The notes beneath the pieces were generated by a model. It did not search any database. It was not told the DNA's origin and saw only the letters and a list, made by a program, of their open reading frames with translations. From NCBI RefSeq assembly GCF_029227915.1, contig NC_079878.1, positions 16,494,001 through 16,558,000 on the forward strand: a stretch of DNA of 64,000 nt, in the 5' to 3' direction. The DNA comes from Hydractinia symbiolongicarpus (lineage: Eukaryota; Cnidaria; Hydrozoa; Anthoathecata; Hydractiniidae). Below are positions 33,929 through 45,300 of the stretch, one piece after another (within the stretch, counting starts at the first letter, position 1; every line of letters starts with the position of its first letter). Position numbers and translations under genes: made by a program.

Positions 33929-34030
33929 ATAAAATACCCAAATGCGTCTGTCACGCAAAATGTAACTGCAGTAGCGAGAGACACAATCTGCGGTAAATAA
34001 GGGACGGGCAAACCGACTATTTTTTTATTC
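33929..34030 (+). repeat. Hairpin-repeat family copy 2 (type I, degenerate)
   Basis: AAAATACCCAAATGCGTCTGTCACGCAAAATG, then TAGCGAGAGACAC, GCGGTAAATAAGGGACGGGC and CCGACTATTTT follow the order of the 41.8-kb copy, but the CCCGTGGA hairpin itself is lost. Confidence 0.6.
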
Positions 34031-34068
34031 AAAGTCTTTTGAAATTGTAATTTTTGATAGGTAAATTT

Positions 34069-34112
34069 ATTGGAAAATGCATTTATAGGTGGCTATAAAT
34101 GCATTTTCCAAT
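34069..34112. repeat. Perfect 20-bp inverted repeat with 4-base loop
   Basis: Left arm ATTGGAAAATGCATTTATAG (34069-34088), loop GTGG, right arm its exact complement (34093-34112). Confidence 0.9.
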
Positions 34113-34824
34113 TCTTAACCACTCCGTTCACGCTGAGATAGACGTATCAAATAAAAGAGTTTATTGGTAAATTGTCTCCAGATACAATAAAACTATCATA
34201 AAAAGTATATTAAAAAAATTAAAATGGAATTATCCGAAAGACTTACTTTGTTAAAAATTCTTTTGAGAAAGAATTTAAAGATAGTGTCTGCTAAAAAAAT
34301 AAAACTTCATTATCAAACAATATTGTAGAAAAAGCAAACAAACCTGTCTTCAAAGTTCGCCAGCTTTATCTTGTGTCAACATAACAGAAATATATTCTTG
34401 GCCATGTTGAAACACAGCGCTCAACTTTTTAAATAACATGCACATAAAAAAGACTGGGTAAATAATTTAATATGCGTAATTATGCATTTGACGTAGACAT
34501 TTGAATAGAAACCCAGACGCGCAAGGCGAGTAAAAACACTACACCCCCAGATTCTTAGTAGATGCTTTCGAAACTTATTTCCTAACATTTTTAATTGGAT
34601 TTTAAGAATAATTCAGCTTTTTTTAAGAACATCTAAGTTTTAGCATACCTTAAATGTGTTTTTATTTTTACATAATTCAGGACAAAATTGTTCTTATTAC
34701 GTTTGAACATCTTTAAATTTAACTTGATTTTTGAAGTGTTTTTTATTAAATCAAATTATCAAGTTATAGGCTTTTGCTGTGAAATAAAAACGAGTTATAT
34801 TTCACAATTCTATATTCTTATATT
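34113..34824. other. No gene recognised
   Basis: AT-rich flank 3' of the THAP transposase-like gene; nothing distinctive seen. Confidence 0.5.
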
Positions 34825-37800
34825 TTAGCGCTCTCTAGTGAATTTCGTCGCGAGAAGGCCTTTCTTCTGGTGCAACTTTAAGTTCCAGCTGACGCTTTTG
34901 TCGGTCCTTCTTGCTTTCTTCTTTTTTTCGTTAGCGCGGGCAGTAATGTGTTTTATAATGTTCGATAAGTAGTTGTAATTTTTCTCTTCTTTTACCACCT
35001 TGGCCACAAATCGTTTTGTTGGCTTTGAATATGCCACAAAGTATAATGGTTTTATCTCCCCTTCTTCACCTATAGCGCATTTCTAGGAAAGAAAATTTAA
35101 GACAACCAACTTCCTTTGACTTCCTTGATTTAAGCTTGGTTTCCAATAAAGACCATAACTGTTGTGGAACAAAATATAAGTTATTGGGAACCAAGTTTGA
35201 AAAAATGTAAAATTAAACTTGTCTGACCACGATTAATATTGTGATTATGATCGAGTGCGGCAAACTGTGTTCCGGCTAACATTTTCTGCATATGGTAAAA
35301 GGTGCTTTTTGGAAGATATTGGATTTTGAGAGAATGGTATACCTCAAGCGTAGTTGTATGAACTGGTTCAGTTATTTTCTCAGGATCTTTCATCGATTCT
35401 GGCTCGGTAACTATTTTTATTAACTTTGGGTGTGCCTGCGAGCCAATGATAAGCCATTCTTTTCTTCGCACGTCATCGTCAGGCAATGTATCATGGTCAC
35501 ACTTTTTATAGTATTTATTATGCGGGAAAGAGTGCTTATTTACGCAATGATGTACTAATGACTGGAACCTTTCTACCAGCGCCTGGCCATTCCCCCTGCA
35601 TGTTGCTATGGACAAGTAAAGGTGATTAACGATAGCTGGTGCCCATTTTCCTAGGACGTTTGAATCTAAGAAAAAAATTAAATTAAAAACTCAACATAAA
35701 CCGTATCACCGAAAAAAACTAGCTGATTTAGGCACCTTTTGTTTTGTATTCCTTTACAAGTTTTTTAAGAATTCCTTTTCCAATATGCCATGGATCGAAT
35801 TGATGATGAATTTTGTTGAACCTGGGTTTATTAATAAAGAATTGTTAGAATTTTGACATTGACAAAGTGTTTTAACCGCGACGCACCTTAACAAAACATA
35901 ACAAATTACCGTGGATCTGTCCTCATGACCTTAATTGACGCGTGCTTATCTGTTGATACTAGGGAACTTTGCAGATTGAAACAGTTTTGAATGGTATTAA
36001 TGCAACGGATAAATGCTTCTTTTTCCATTGCCTGAGAACTAGAAACTTCCTAAAAGAGATATTATACTATAATATAATATAATTTCCTAGACATTCGTTA
36101 CTGTAGCACTCACATACTAACCTTAACGTGGACAATGTTGAAATTTACTATTTTGTTGCTGTCAACATGCATAGCAGACACAGTGTTGTATGTGGCATTA
36201 TGCCCAGACGAATCGCACTGACCATCAACAGCAAGCTTTAAATCTTTTCCTGAATCTTTAATAATTTTAACAAGTCCGTTCTGTTCCTTCGTCCATGCAT
36301 GGTCGAGTTCAGGAAAAATAAAATTTGAGCGATATAGAAAGTACATTGGTTTTTATATGAACTTTAGATTTAGTAAATTAGCAAATTTCGAGATTTTGTT
36401 GAATGATATTGAAGATAACTATGCAGCAGCAGCAGCAGCGATCAAAAGATTACCAGCATCTCTGGTGCAGTTCAGCGAAGGCTGTGTAGACCAGTTTATT
36501 CACATCCTGAGAAGTTAAGAGCAGAATTTAGGTGCTGGACCTTGCAGAATGATCTCTATGATTCACTACTTTACAATAATAAATTAAATCCATACCTTTT
36601 GAACAAATAAACGTTAGAGTTAATTGACTTTCTGTGTTTTGAACTTCAGATGTACAAGATTGATCTAAGCAAGCACCACATTTTATGCAATAATGCATCA
36701 ACTGTTGAAGTTTCCCTTCGTAAACCAAAAGCACCTTTTCCTCGTGCAAGGGTTTATTTGTTGATAGAGGTGCGCTATTTTCACTTGCACAATCTGATTC
36801 GGTATCTTCTGTTTCCCTGTCAGAACAATCGGAAAAGTGGAAGCTGAAATCGGGGTATCTTTTTTCTGATCTAAATATAAAGACGTTTTAAGTGCAGATT
36901 AGACCAGATAAAATTCCAGACTATTTGACCAAGTTACCACTCATTCTCATCGCTGATATCATTTTCAACAAAGGTTTTGTCGTGAATGTCTATCATGGAA
37001 GATTGACCTTTGGAGTTTAACTTAAAAGTTGTTTTAACACCCAGGCAGCTGAGAAAGTCTTCTACTTCCCTTGGGTTGTTTAACACGATGGAACTGTTGA
37101 CTACAGGATTAAGCATATGTTCCTCCTCTGCTTCATCATCGTCCTTTGTGTAATCATCACTATCATCACTATCGTCGTGGCCTTCTGCAGGAAGTAACAA
37201 GTAAAACGAATAGCTCTCTACTTTTAATAGTATAGAACGTTAACAAAAAAAAAAAAAAGATTTGACCCCACCTGTAGAAAAAACACTTTCTGTTTGGCAC
37301 ACAGAATCCTGAAAAACCAACGATGTTACTTTTTGTTCTGTTTGACACAAGGAATTAACAACCTCAGGCTCAGCTTGAACACCAATGTTACGTAATAACG
37401 GGTTTTTATATTGACTTCCGCGACCTTTTGTTGATACTTTTTCTTTTTTGTTTGCACGCCTAACGAAAATCTTTCATTCATGCTGTCAAAGTTGACAGCT
37501 AAGGAATTGCTAGTCTCTTCATTTATAGAAGTCTCTTGAAACGCTGCTTCAACAACCTTTAAAACAAGCATTGCAAAAAAAATGAAACAGTCGTAACAAC
37601 AGCATCCACTCCATATTCTTTTGTCGTTTCGAAGAACGCGGAAAAAGAAAGATATGTTAATACTAGGAGTAATAACAATATACCTCGTTTTGAATCCTTT
37701 TTTCAGCTCTCTTCTTTGAAGTTGGTCGCGCCTTTTCTTTTTGTTGCTTGTGGGGGAAACGCGATGGTACCGCGCCTTTTAGGAGACGTCGTTTAACAGG

Positions 37801-38023
37801 TCTATTTGTGTAGTACAGTCTGTTCTGCATTTCTCAACTTAGGTCAAAATTTTTCTCCTCGTCAAAATGACCAGAACATAAGAATTCATTATTTGGAAGA
37901 TTTTTCCTGCTGATTGCCCAACCCAAGCAATTCTTACGCTTGGTTCAGTAGGAAGCGAGAAAAGCTTTTGTCTTTGTTCTTTTTACTGTTATTCTCACAA
38001 CTAACGGCAGCACACCAAGACAT
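34825..38023 (-). pseudogene. THAP-containing transposase-like gene, multi-exon (Kolobok-like?)
   Basis: The first exon (38023-37684) starts ATG TCT TGG TGT: Cys4 and Cys9 of a THAP finger, then KSFSRF, CSGHF (Cys-His) and RRLLKGAVPSRFP, the usual THAP end; two or three frameshifts and a stop interrupt it. The donor is GAG-GTATAT. Further pieces: an acidic exon (37200-36934), a Cys-rich exon (36870-36582; CIKCGACL, with donor AAAG-GTATGG), and a core exon (36346-36113) with KLAVDGQCDSSGHNATYNTVSAM, then donor AAG-GTTAGT. The exon at 35615-35220 has HDTLPDDDVRRKEWL and TTLEVYHSLKIQYLPKSTFY. The last exon (35083-34825) is basic. I know this VDGQCDS...VYHS pattern as a multicopy cnidarian/fish family; calling it Kolobok-like is tentative. 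Early frameshifts suggest a dead copy, though the core exons are open. Confidence 0.6.
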
Positions 38024-38189
38024 TGTAAAATCACGAAATGAAGAAACATATCTGTTTCGGTAAACACTGTATAAAAAATCTCCCGCGCAAATTTTGCCTT
38101 AAGGCCTATTCTCACGATCGATTTTGAAACACGTTTACTCAGCATGCGAAACGAAGAAAACTTTGCTATGTTCGTTTCATTTAGCAAAC

Positions 38190-38853
38190 TGTTTAAAATT
38201 AATTTTCCTTCTTGGAGGAAAAAATAATAAACAATATTCTTATTTTATTCTTCTTGCTTTTTTTCATTCATTTTTCATTTTTTTATTTTTTGACACGCAC
38301 TAAGTCATTACAATGTACAGAGGTCTTTAAAAAATTTCCAGACTTGGTGGCACTTGCGCGTATAAACAATTTGTTTAGTTTTTGTCTCGTTTGTAAATGG
38401 GGGTAAAATTATTACTTCGGTTAATTTTGTGCTTGGATTAAAAAAAACATCAGATTTAATTTTTTCTGTACAAATCTCTACGTCATGGGGTACATATTAT
38501 AACAGCCTCGTATTCGTTTTGAAGATCGTAAATAAAAAGTAGCGTGCGTTGAAGGTGAGCAAGCAGGAAAGTTTGAACTTTATTAAATAATATTGTTAGC
38601 TCTGATAGTTATTTAAAGGATTAAGACAGCAAATTTGTACTTCATATACTTTTATGCTCAACTAAGTAAACTATTAGCAAGTGTCTTTACCACAGCAAGT
38701 GTCTTAACCACAGCTACCGGTCAACCCATGCCACGTGAGAGAAATCGGGTAGGTATTGCTGGTGTATACTTAATGTATACATTCCGAACACAGGACCCAC
38801 ATTGATAACAGTGTTTCCAACACTGAAGTGGCTATATCCTGTATAAATATTCA

Positions 38854-38855
<2 letters not shown>
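38190..38855. other. No gene recognised
   Basis: AT-rich upstream flank of the THAP gene, leading into the AAT microsatellite. Confidence 0.5.
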
Positions 38856-38856
<1 letters not shown>

Positions 38857-38945
<89 letters not shown>

Positions 38946-39079
38946 TAATATTAATAATAATAATATTAATAATAATAATATTAATAATAATAATATTAAT
39001 AATAATAATATTAATAATAATAATATTAATAATAATAATATTAATAATAATAATATTAATAATAATAATATTAATAATA
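38857..39079. repeat. (AAT)n microsatellite with higher-order 15-bp unit
   Basis: About 29 AAT units to 38,943, then nine copies of a 15-base unit (ATTAATAATAATAAT) to 39,079. Long Asn/Ile/Leu frames on both strands come from this repeat only. AAT units resume at 40,002-40,030 after the inserted element. Confidence 0.95.
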
Positions 39080-39080
39080 A

Positions 39081-39998
39081 CAAGAAGCCCTGGGGGCTCT
39101 AAGAATTTCCGCGCGCTACCAAAATATTTGATGAAAACCTGCTAATTCGTTGTGTTATTGTGCTAAACATTTGAAGGGGTTTGGTGCATGAACCTCTGAA
39201 GATAAAGCCCATCAGTGACATTATATCTTAGAACAAACGCAAACAAAATGAAACGTGTCATAATAAACTCACATTTTAAAAGAAATTGCTAACAAAAAAT
39301 ACAGCCTATTATTCATGGTTGAAAGTCTTGCGATTGAAACGTTTATGGTCTTAAACGGCATTAGTTGACAAAAAATCAAAATTTTGATGTGACCATCATT
39401 TTCAGCATACTTTTTTTATTAACTGTGTCAATTTTTGTCGAAAATAAAGCAGTTTTAATTTTTGGATAAATTTTGGCCTGAAATGACATTTAGGTGACAA
39501 AAACCAAACTTTTGTACCATCATATCATTTTCAGCATACTTTATTTGTTAACTGTGCCAGATTTAGCCGAAAATGAAGTGGTTTTAATTTTTGGACCAAT
39601 TTTGGCCTAAAATAGCATTTAGGTGACAAAAATCAAAATTTTGATGTCACCATTATGTTCAGCATACTTTTTTTGTTAACTTTGCCAATTTTTGTTGAAA
39701 ATAAAGTAGTTTTAATTTTTGGACCAATTTTGGCCTAAAATGACATTTAAGGTGGCAAAAATCAAAATTATTATGTCACCATTATGTTCAGCATACTTTT
39801 TTTGTTAACTGTGTCAAATTTTGTCGAAAACAAATACCAATTTTGGCCTGAAGCGTCAACAGTAGTTAAGGAGCTTGGGTACGAAGTTTACATCCGTGAC
39901 GGACCAACGTGAAATCCCAGGGTCGATTTTTTCTCAAAAAATGCTCCGAAAGAAAAAACGACGGTTTTAAAGAATTTCCTACGCCTTCGGGCGCGGAA
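39081..39998 (+). repeat. AAGAAGCCC family element, copy 2, inside the AAT microsatellite
   Basis: Begins CAAGAAGCCCTGGGGGCTCTAAGAATTTCCGCGC and ends TTTTAAAGAATTTCCTACGCCTTCGGGCGCGGAAATTC; both ends hold short hairpins. The interior contains a 4-unit minisatellite (39,360-39,850). AAT repeat flanks both sides, so the element either inserted into it or both arose together. Confidence 0.6.
39305..39860 (+). repeat. About 126-bp minisatellite, four units (array A)
   Basis: Units are marked by TTCAGCATACTTTTTTTGTTAACTGTG at about 39,402, 39,529, 39,657 and 39,786, with GGACCAATTTTGGCCTAAAATGACATTTAGGTGACAAAAA between them. The lead-in ACAGCCTATTATTCATGGTTGAAAGTC and the tail TACGAAGTTTA are shared with array B at 49.4-49.9 kb. 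Confidence 0.9.
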
Positions 39999-40030
39999 AT
40001 TCAATAATAATAATTAATAATAATAATAAA

Positions 40031-41786
40031 TAAGTAGTTCAGGTACTGGTCAGTTAGATTAAATTTTATTGAAACCTTAATATTGCCAGTAGATAAACAA
40101 TTGCTTTAGGACAAGTTAATCATTCTTTAATGAAACGTTTTAAAATTTTCTGATAATTACTCTGCTTTTGTTTCACTGCATGTTTGGAAAGCGTGATGCT
40201 GGTAAAAATTGGGTTAGATAGACTACCATGTCAAGTTCATAATGTCTCAAAGGTTTCACGCAAAGAAGGAAAAGTATTAAATTTTCCATATCCAGTTAAC
40301 ACGGAAGTGCACTGCATGAAGAACTTGTTGTGCAATATTTGTGTGTTTCTTTTGTAAACAGACAAAAGACAAGCCTCTCTTATGTCTGTTTGCAAAAAAA
40401 AGCCTTATACTTGTCCACTACTGTATGTCTAAGATTGAACTTATCTTTACTTTAATAATTGGAACTAAAAATTAATTAAAGATAATTAACTCCTATATAT
40501 ACGGAGGTGTGGCACCCGAGGGCCAAAATATGCTGATATCAGCAGCAAATATCTGAAAATCATAAGGCAGAACCACATTTTTTCAAAATTACCCAGAGTT
40601 CCTCGACGTTGTCCGTCATTTTGGTTAGCGCTGAAACTTGTGACTGAGACGCGGTTGGAAGCTCAGGGATCGTGGCTTGAAACTAAAGACATGCAAAAAA
40701 ATGCCATGAGTAGTCCAAGGGAAAGAAGAGGAATTCTTATTTAATTTTTTTTCATTGGATTTACAAGAATTTGAGGTACCCCACAATGAGAAGTAAAGAA
40801 CAGAAACGCCTTTCCGATGTCTGATGATGAGGGATGGTCACATCTGGATAATATTTATTTTGTGATTTTAAGCTACCTAGCCAGTACCATGCCAGCACTC
40901 CAGGGCGCATTTTGTTATTAAATAATTAAGTGATAGAGTACAAAAGCTAAATATATTACTTTAATGTAGCGAGCTGCACAAAAGATTTTCCAAGGCATTC
41001 TGTCATTTTAAATAAGAATAGCTAGGTAGTTATTTGGACCTCCCATAACAGTGAACATTCAAGACTTGAGTATATAGCTAGTTAGGTATGCAAGACATCG
41101 CATGTTGGTAAACATGTTTCCACAACAAACTGAAACCTATATTTCATAAATAAATTTCTGCATATATATATAAATAATTTTGTAGATTTTCAGTTTTCTT
41201 TTATGAAATAACAAAATTTGGGAAAGTATAGCCAGAAGTAATATTCTCTTGAAGTGGGAAGACCTACTCGTCAGGTTAAGACTTAGTAAAGTGTAAACTG
41301 TTTCACATGGAGGACACTTAGTGTAATGTGTTACAAATCCAGTGGAGCACTTATAGCATTAAGGGTATAATATCTTTTTCATAAACCAACATTCACAGGA
41401 TTTATGATAAAGATAAAGCCTATTGTTACTTCTGCAAAGCAAATAGATAAGGTATTTGGTCCTAAACCTAGGACACATTTTATCTGTTTGAATTATTTTT
41501 AATCCTGAGAATCACTTGAATGTTTTCTGTACACATGGCTTGTCAAAATTGATATGCTGTCAAAAAATGGCGAAAATTAAGAACTCAGAAACTATGAAAG
41601 TAGTACAAAAAAAATTTTGGGTTCATTTCATCAAACTGGTCTAAAAACATGTAATACTAAGTTTCAAGTCATTATTTCAATTTTTGCTGAAGTAATAGGA
41701 CTTTTACTTGGTATAGTTTTAGCATAGTTTTTCATACCGCTGACACCAAAATGACTGCAGGGACTAATCGGTTTGAAACTAATCTA
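40031..41786. other. No gene recognised (1.75 kb)
   Basis: AT-rich. A perfect TGCTGATATCAGCA palindrome lies at about 40,531-40,544 and a GC-richer patch at 40,595-40,680. A stretch near 41,530-41,680 (GGTTCATTTCATCAAACTGGTCTAAAAACATGT) is loosely inverted at 51,540-51,600, suggesting an old dispersed repeat. Confidence 0.5.
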
Positions 41787-41926
41787 TATTATAATACCCG
41801 TATACGTCTGTCTGTCTGTCATGCAAAATGGTAGCTTAGCTGTGCAATAGCGAAAAGCACGCAATGCGGTATAAAAAGGATGGGCGAACCCGTGGATTTT
41901 CCACAGGCTAACGACTAGTTTATAAT
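41787..41926 (+). repeat. Hairpin-repeat family copy 3 (type I, full length)
   Basis: From TTATAATACCCGTATACGTCTGTCTGTCTGTC to AACGACTAGTTTATAAT, about 140 bp. It holds GCGAAAAGCACGCAATGCGGTATAAAAAGG and the hairpin CCCGTGGA-TTT-TCCACAGG (one mismatch). Reference copy for type I. Confidence 0.85.
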
Positions 41927-42198
41927 ATTTTATTAACAAACTTTTTCTCTTGATGTGTTTTTATTTTCCTGCAAAAGTTGTTGCATAGCTTATGTATTAA
42001 CATTAGGATAAGAACGAAAAAGTTACTGTGAGACATGGGTTTTAAACCTTAAAAATTTCCAGCGAAAAATTTGAAAACTAATGAATGACAAAATCGCAAA
42101 AGTTTATCTTCAAATTTTTAATTTCTGTTAATGTAAAAGTAATCCACATGAAAAAAGTTTCTGATGCTTTTTATGAAGAAATCTTCCATATTAGACAT

Positions 42199-42203
42199 AT
42201 ATG
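42199..42203. repeat. Target site duplication ATATG (left)
   Basis: Repeated at 44492-44496 after the right TIR. Confidence 0.85.
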
Positions 42204-42237
42204 CAGGGGCGGATCCAGACTTTTTCAAGACTTAGTT

Positions 42238-42266
42238 AAAATATTGCTGCTGCGCAGCAATATTTT
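42238..42266. repeat. Subterminal hairpin of the OTU element
   Basis: Perfect arms AAAATATTGCTGC / GCAGCAATATTTT with loop TGC. Confidence 0.9.
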
Positions 42267-42706
42267 GAATTAGTCTTGAATTTAGCAGCTGGGGGCCTGG
42301 GGGTGCTGTAAGCGGGTACAAAAATCGCTGAAAATTGTCTTCCGATTTATCTAGTTATTAATAAAATTGGCAAAAAGAAACGCTAAGCTATAAGAAAATC
42401 TCCTCAGAACATTTTTTATAAGAATCAACTCCCCGTCTTACACATCTTATTTTAGATAGATAAAAGCACTAAAATTAACAGGGATTAACTACAATAAAGT
42501 GAGACAATTGTGAATATATTTCAATATTTATAAACTCTTGCTGTTTCTGCCAATATCAGGCTTCATCAGCATGACTAGGTGATTCAAATGATCACACCGG
42601 CCATGGACAGCAAAATAAAACACAATCATAACAAAAACAATAAGAATATGGAAAGATCAGAATAATGAAGATGAAATGTACATACATGTGACATGATATA
42701 TACACC

Positions 42707-43952
42707 TCAACCCATGTATTTGTTCAGATATATTTGTTTATTCAAAGGGCTAAACTCAAGTTTCGTTTGAACTTTAAAAGAAGAATTACGAAGGGCAGTT
42801 TTCTGCTTTTTGCATGCTGAAATACGAAAATGCAACTTTCGCTTAAGAAAGTTGCAACCTGGAACAAGGGGAACGTAATGATTTGGCTTGAAGTCTACAC
42901 CAGACTTAACAATACCTTCATAACAAAATAAAATTTTTAACTGATTTTCATCAGGTAAAATAGATGGGCGTGGCAATATACACTGTGTAAAGAGAGTTCG
43001 AAACCGTAACAAGCGAACTGTGGGTAAAACGTATTAATTTTTCTCTTTATTACTGTTGACAAGGCAAGTATTGATAGAAAAGGAGACCATGTCTTGGGGG
43101 TACAGCTTCTGCTTTAACTGCCTCCTCAGGAGAAAGAGTCATATCACAAACAATATGGGAAAGGGAAAATCTGAATAAACTTTTTTCAGATATAAAAATA
43201 TTTGCCTTTTGGTTTTTAAAAGCAAATTGAAAACAAGGATGATTGGAATAAAAGGAAGGATGCAAGAAAAGTTCTGTGGATGTCATGATTATCAAAACAT
43301 CAACAAGAGAATTATCACCTACCAATACCAACGATGCTGAGCTGTATAGACAGTCTCCTGATGGATTGGATCTAAAAATAATATATTTTGCCATGACCTT
43401 TCACTCAAACTTTGTTACCTAATAGCCATTCGAAGAGTTTTTTTCATCACCAACCTTAGCTACTAATCCAGTTCTTGTTTCTAATAACAACAAAAATATT
43501 AATTGAGAAAGAACTCCTCCACAATGCTGAAAATTCTGTTCAAAGCTCATGTTACAAAAACAATTAGCCAGCTAGCTAGCTATAGCTAATTAAGTATTTT
43601 TGTATTTGTTTTTAATAGTCTGTTGTAAAAAGCTCTCCCTCAACTAGCTTTTTGTAGCAAATATACTGAAAACCTTTAAATAAATGCAAGGTGTGTTATA
43701 GAGTAAAAAACATACTTCTCACCTTAAATCAATAATTCCTTTATCTTCACACCTCGCCTCAGATGGAATGTATATATCTGCACCTGAATTCCGATGAAAA
43801 CTTTTACCAAACAAGGGATAAATATCCCCAGATAACAAAAATGTCCGAGAATAAACACTTTCTGAAAGTTCTTTTTGCATTTTACGAACAGATTCAACAT
43901 TATCACACTTTAAATCAGTAAGCACCCGCGTCAAGATGTCTGCAGCAGCCAT
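42707..43952 (-). CDS. OTU-like cysteine protease-fold protein, three exons, about 274 aa
   Basis: Exon 1 43952-43723 (first ATG; the open frame extends 7 codons upstream without an ATG), donor AAG-GTGAGA; exon 2 43371-43088 after acceptor TATTTTTAG; exon 3 43017-42707 after CCCACAG. The donor of exon 2 (CATG-GTCTCC) is the least certain, chosen because it keeps the frame; the joined length is divisible by three with one terminal stop. Exon 2 starts SNPSGDCLYSSASLVLVGDN, the Asp-x-Cys nucleophile motif of OTU proteases. Exon 3 has FKPNHYVPLVP, where the catalytic His is expected. The N-terminal region is helical. OTU enzymes remove ubiquitin; similar domains ride in several animal transposons. 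No stops, so possibly expressed. Substrate unknown. Confidence 0.7.
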
Positions 43953-44496
43953 GATAGTACGGAAGGAATCCAAGCCAAAAGGCGTGAGTCTTTGACTAAT
44001 CCTGACGGATGGGAGTTAAAACTATAGCCTAACAGGTTATAGTAACCACGCAGTACGGAACCTAAATTTTCTACGCTGGCCGCGAGCTACATATTGTTGG
44101 ACTACGCATAGAGTGTGAAAATTACGTCACGATTTTGACCACACATGCCCCTTAGGTGAGATGGGGAGGGTTGCGGGCCATAGCTATTTGATTTTTGACT
44201 GACTGAGTGACTGATTAGTCAAAATGAATCAGTCAAAATCTGTAAGCTATAATTTGCAACCCTCTCAGTCTATATGGTAGCGACGTCACAACTTTGACGT
44301 CAACATCGCCATAGGCGAAATGGAGAGGGCTGTGAACCATGGCTTTTCGCCGAAAATAAATTACAATCTGATTTTTTAACGCGCTCCGTCTGCAACACCT
44401 GGATCGTCGACATCATTCGCTTGGCTAACATTTTTCGTCAAATTTACACTTAGTCACGCGACTTATCTGACTAACCCTGGATCCGCGCCTGATATG

Positions 44497-45300
44497 GTAA
44501 CTTGATGAACAATGCATTTTCCTGCAAGTGTTCTCAAATATGTGTAGTATAATCTTAAAAAAATGTGATGTATCTTTCCTCTTAAGTTTTGACTTTTAAC
44601 CCAGCTAAAAATCTCAGCCTTGTCCTTTCATGCTTAGTCTAGCTAGCTATAGCGAAAAAGTTTAATATTCAAACTTGACCTATTTTACTGAGTATTAGTA
44701 ATAAATGCTAGTTTAATCCTAAATGTAACTATAGTAGCTAAGCCACCTGTAAGAACAACATCAAACAACATCGAGACTGTTCTCTTTGTAAACAAACCCA
44801 TTGGTATTTTTGTAATAAGTAACAAATTTTATGTGTTCATTTCTTGCGCTTATGAGTGTAACCAAAGTGCCCTGTATGTAAGTCCTAAAAATTTATGTCA
44901 TTGGCTCACTCTTTACGAATGACACCACGTAACAAAGGAAAACCATGCTTTGCTATTTCCCGTAACCTATACCGAGATTTGGTTGTGATATATATCAGAA
45001 TTAATTGTCTTTAAGTGGTTCTTGTAATCGTGTTTTGGGCAGTAGTGTTGTTTTTCTTTTCTTTTTTTATATTTCCTTTTTCATACTCATTCTTAGGCAT
45101 TTTAGTGGTAAAGTGGTAAAGACTTTCGCTCAAGTAGCTGACTTGGTTGACCAGTACTAATTATTTTTTGTGTTGTTTAAAGGTAGAGTTTCTAAGATAA
45201 AGTTTCTAAAAGTTAATACCTTCATCATTGGGTATGTTGTAATACTACATCACCAGTTAATAAAATAGAAGAAGAAGATTCAGTTTGAGAATATTTATTA
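44497..45300. other. No gene recognised
   Basis: AT-rich flank; TAGCTAGCTA-type tetranucleotide runs near 44,640. A short tRNA-promoter-like stretch near 45,105-45,165 was considered and rejected. Confidence 0.5.

Larger units (their letters stand above)
42204..44491 (-). mobile_element. hAT-like TIR element carrying an OTU-like gene (2288 bp)
   Basis: The left end is CAGGGGCGGATCCAG and the right end, mirrored, is CAGGCGCGGATCCAG; ATATG is duplicated at both sides. These ends and a 5-bp duplication fit a hAT-type element with a short duplication, like the MITE at 58,269-59,443, which shares TIRs and subterminal sequence (GTCGCGTGAC; GCGCAGCAAT). Just inside the left end is a 13-bp hairpin (42238-42266). 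No transposase is visible. The only convincing gene is the three-exon OTU-like gene on the minus strand. Confidence 0.85.

Noticed and set aside
38828-39145. Poly-Asn/Ile frames on both strands
   Set aside because: Translation of the AAT microsatellite.
39305-39860. CRISPR-like repeat array
   Set aside because: Units are contiguous and about 126 bp long with no spacers; this is a minisatellite in a eukaryotic genome.
45105-45170. tRNA-derived SINE (TTTAGTGGTAAAGTGGTAAAG ... GGTTGACCAGTACTAAT)
   Set aside because: Box A and box B are both poor matches, and no second copy was seen.
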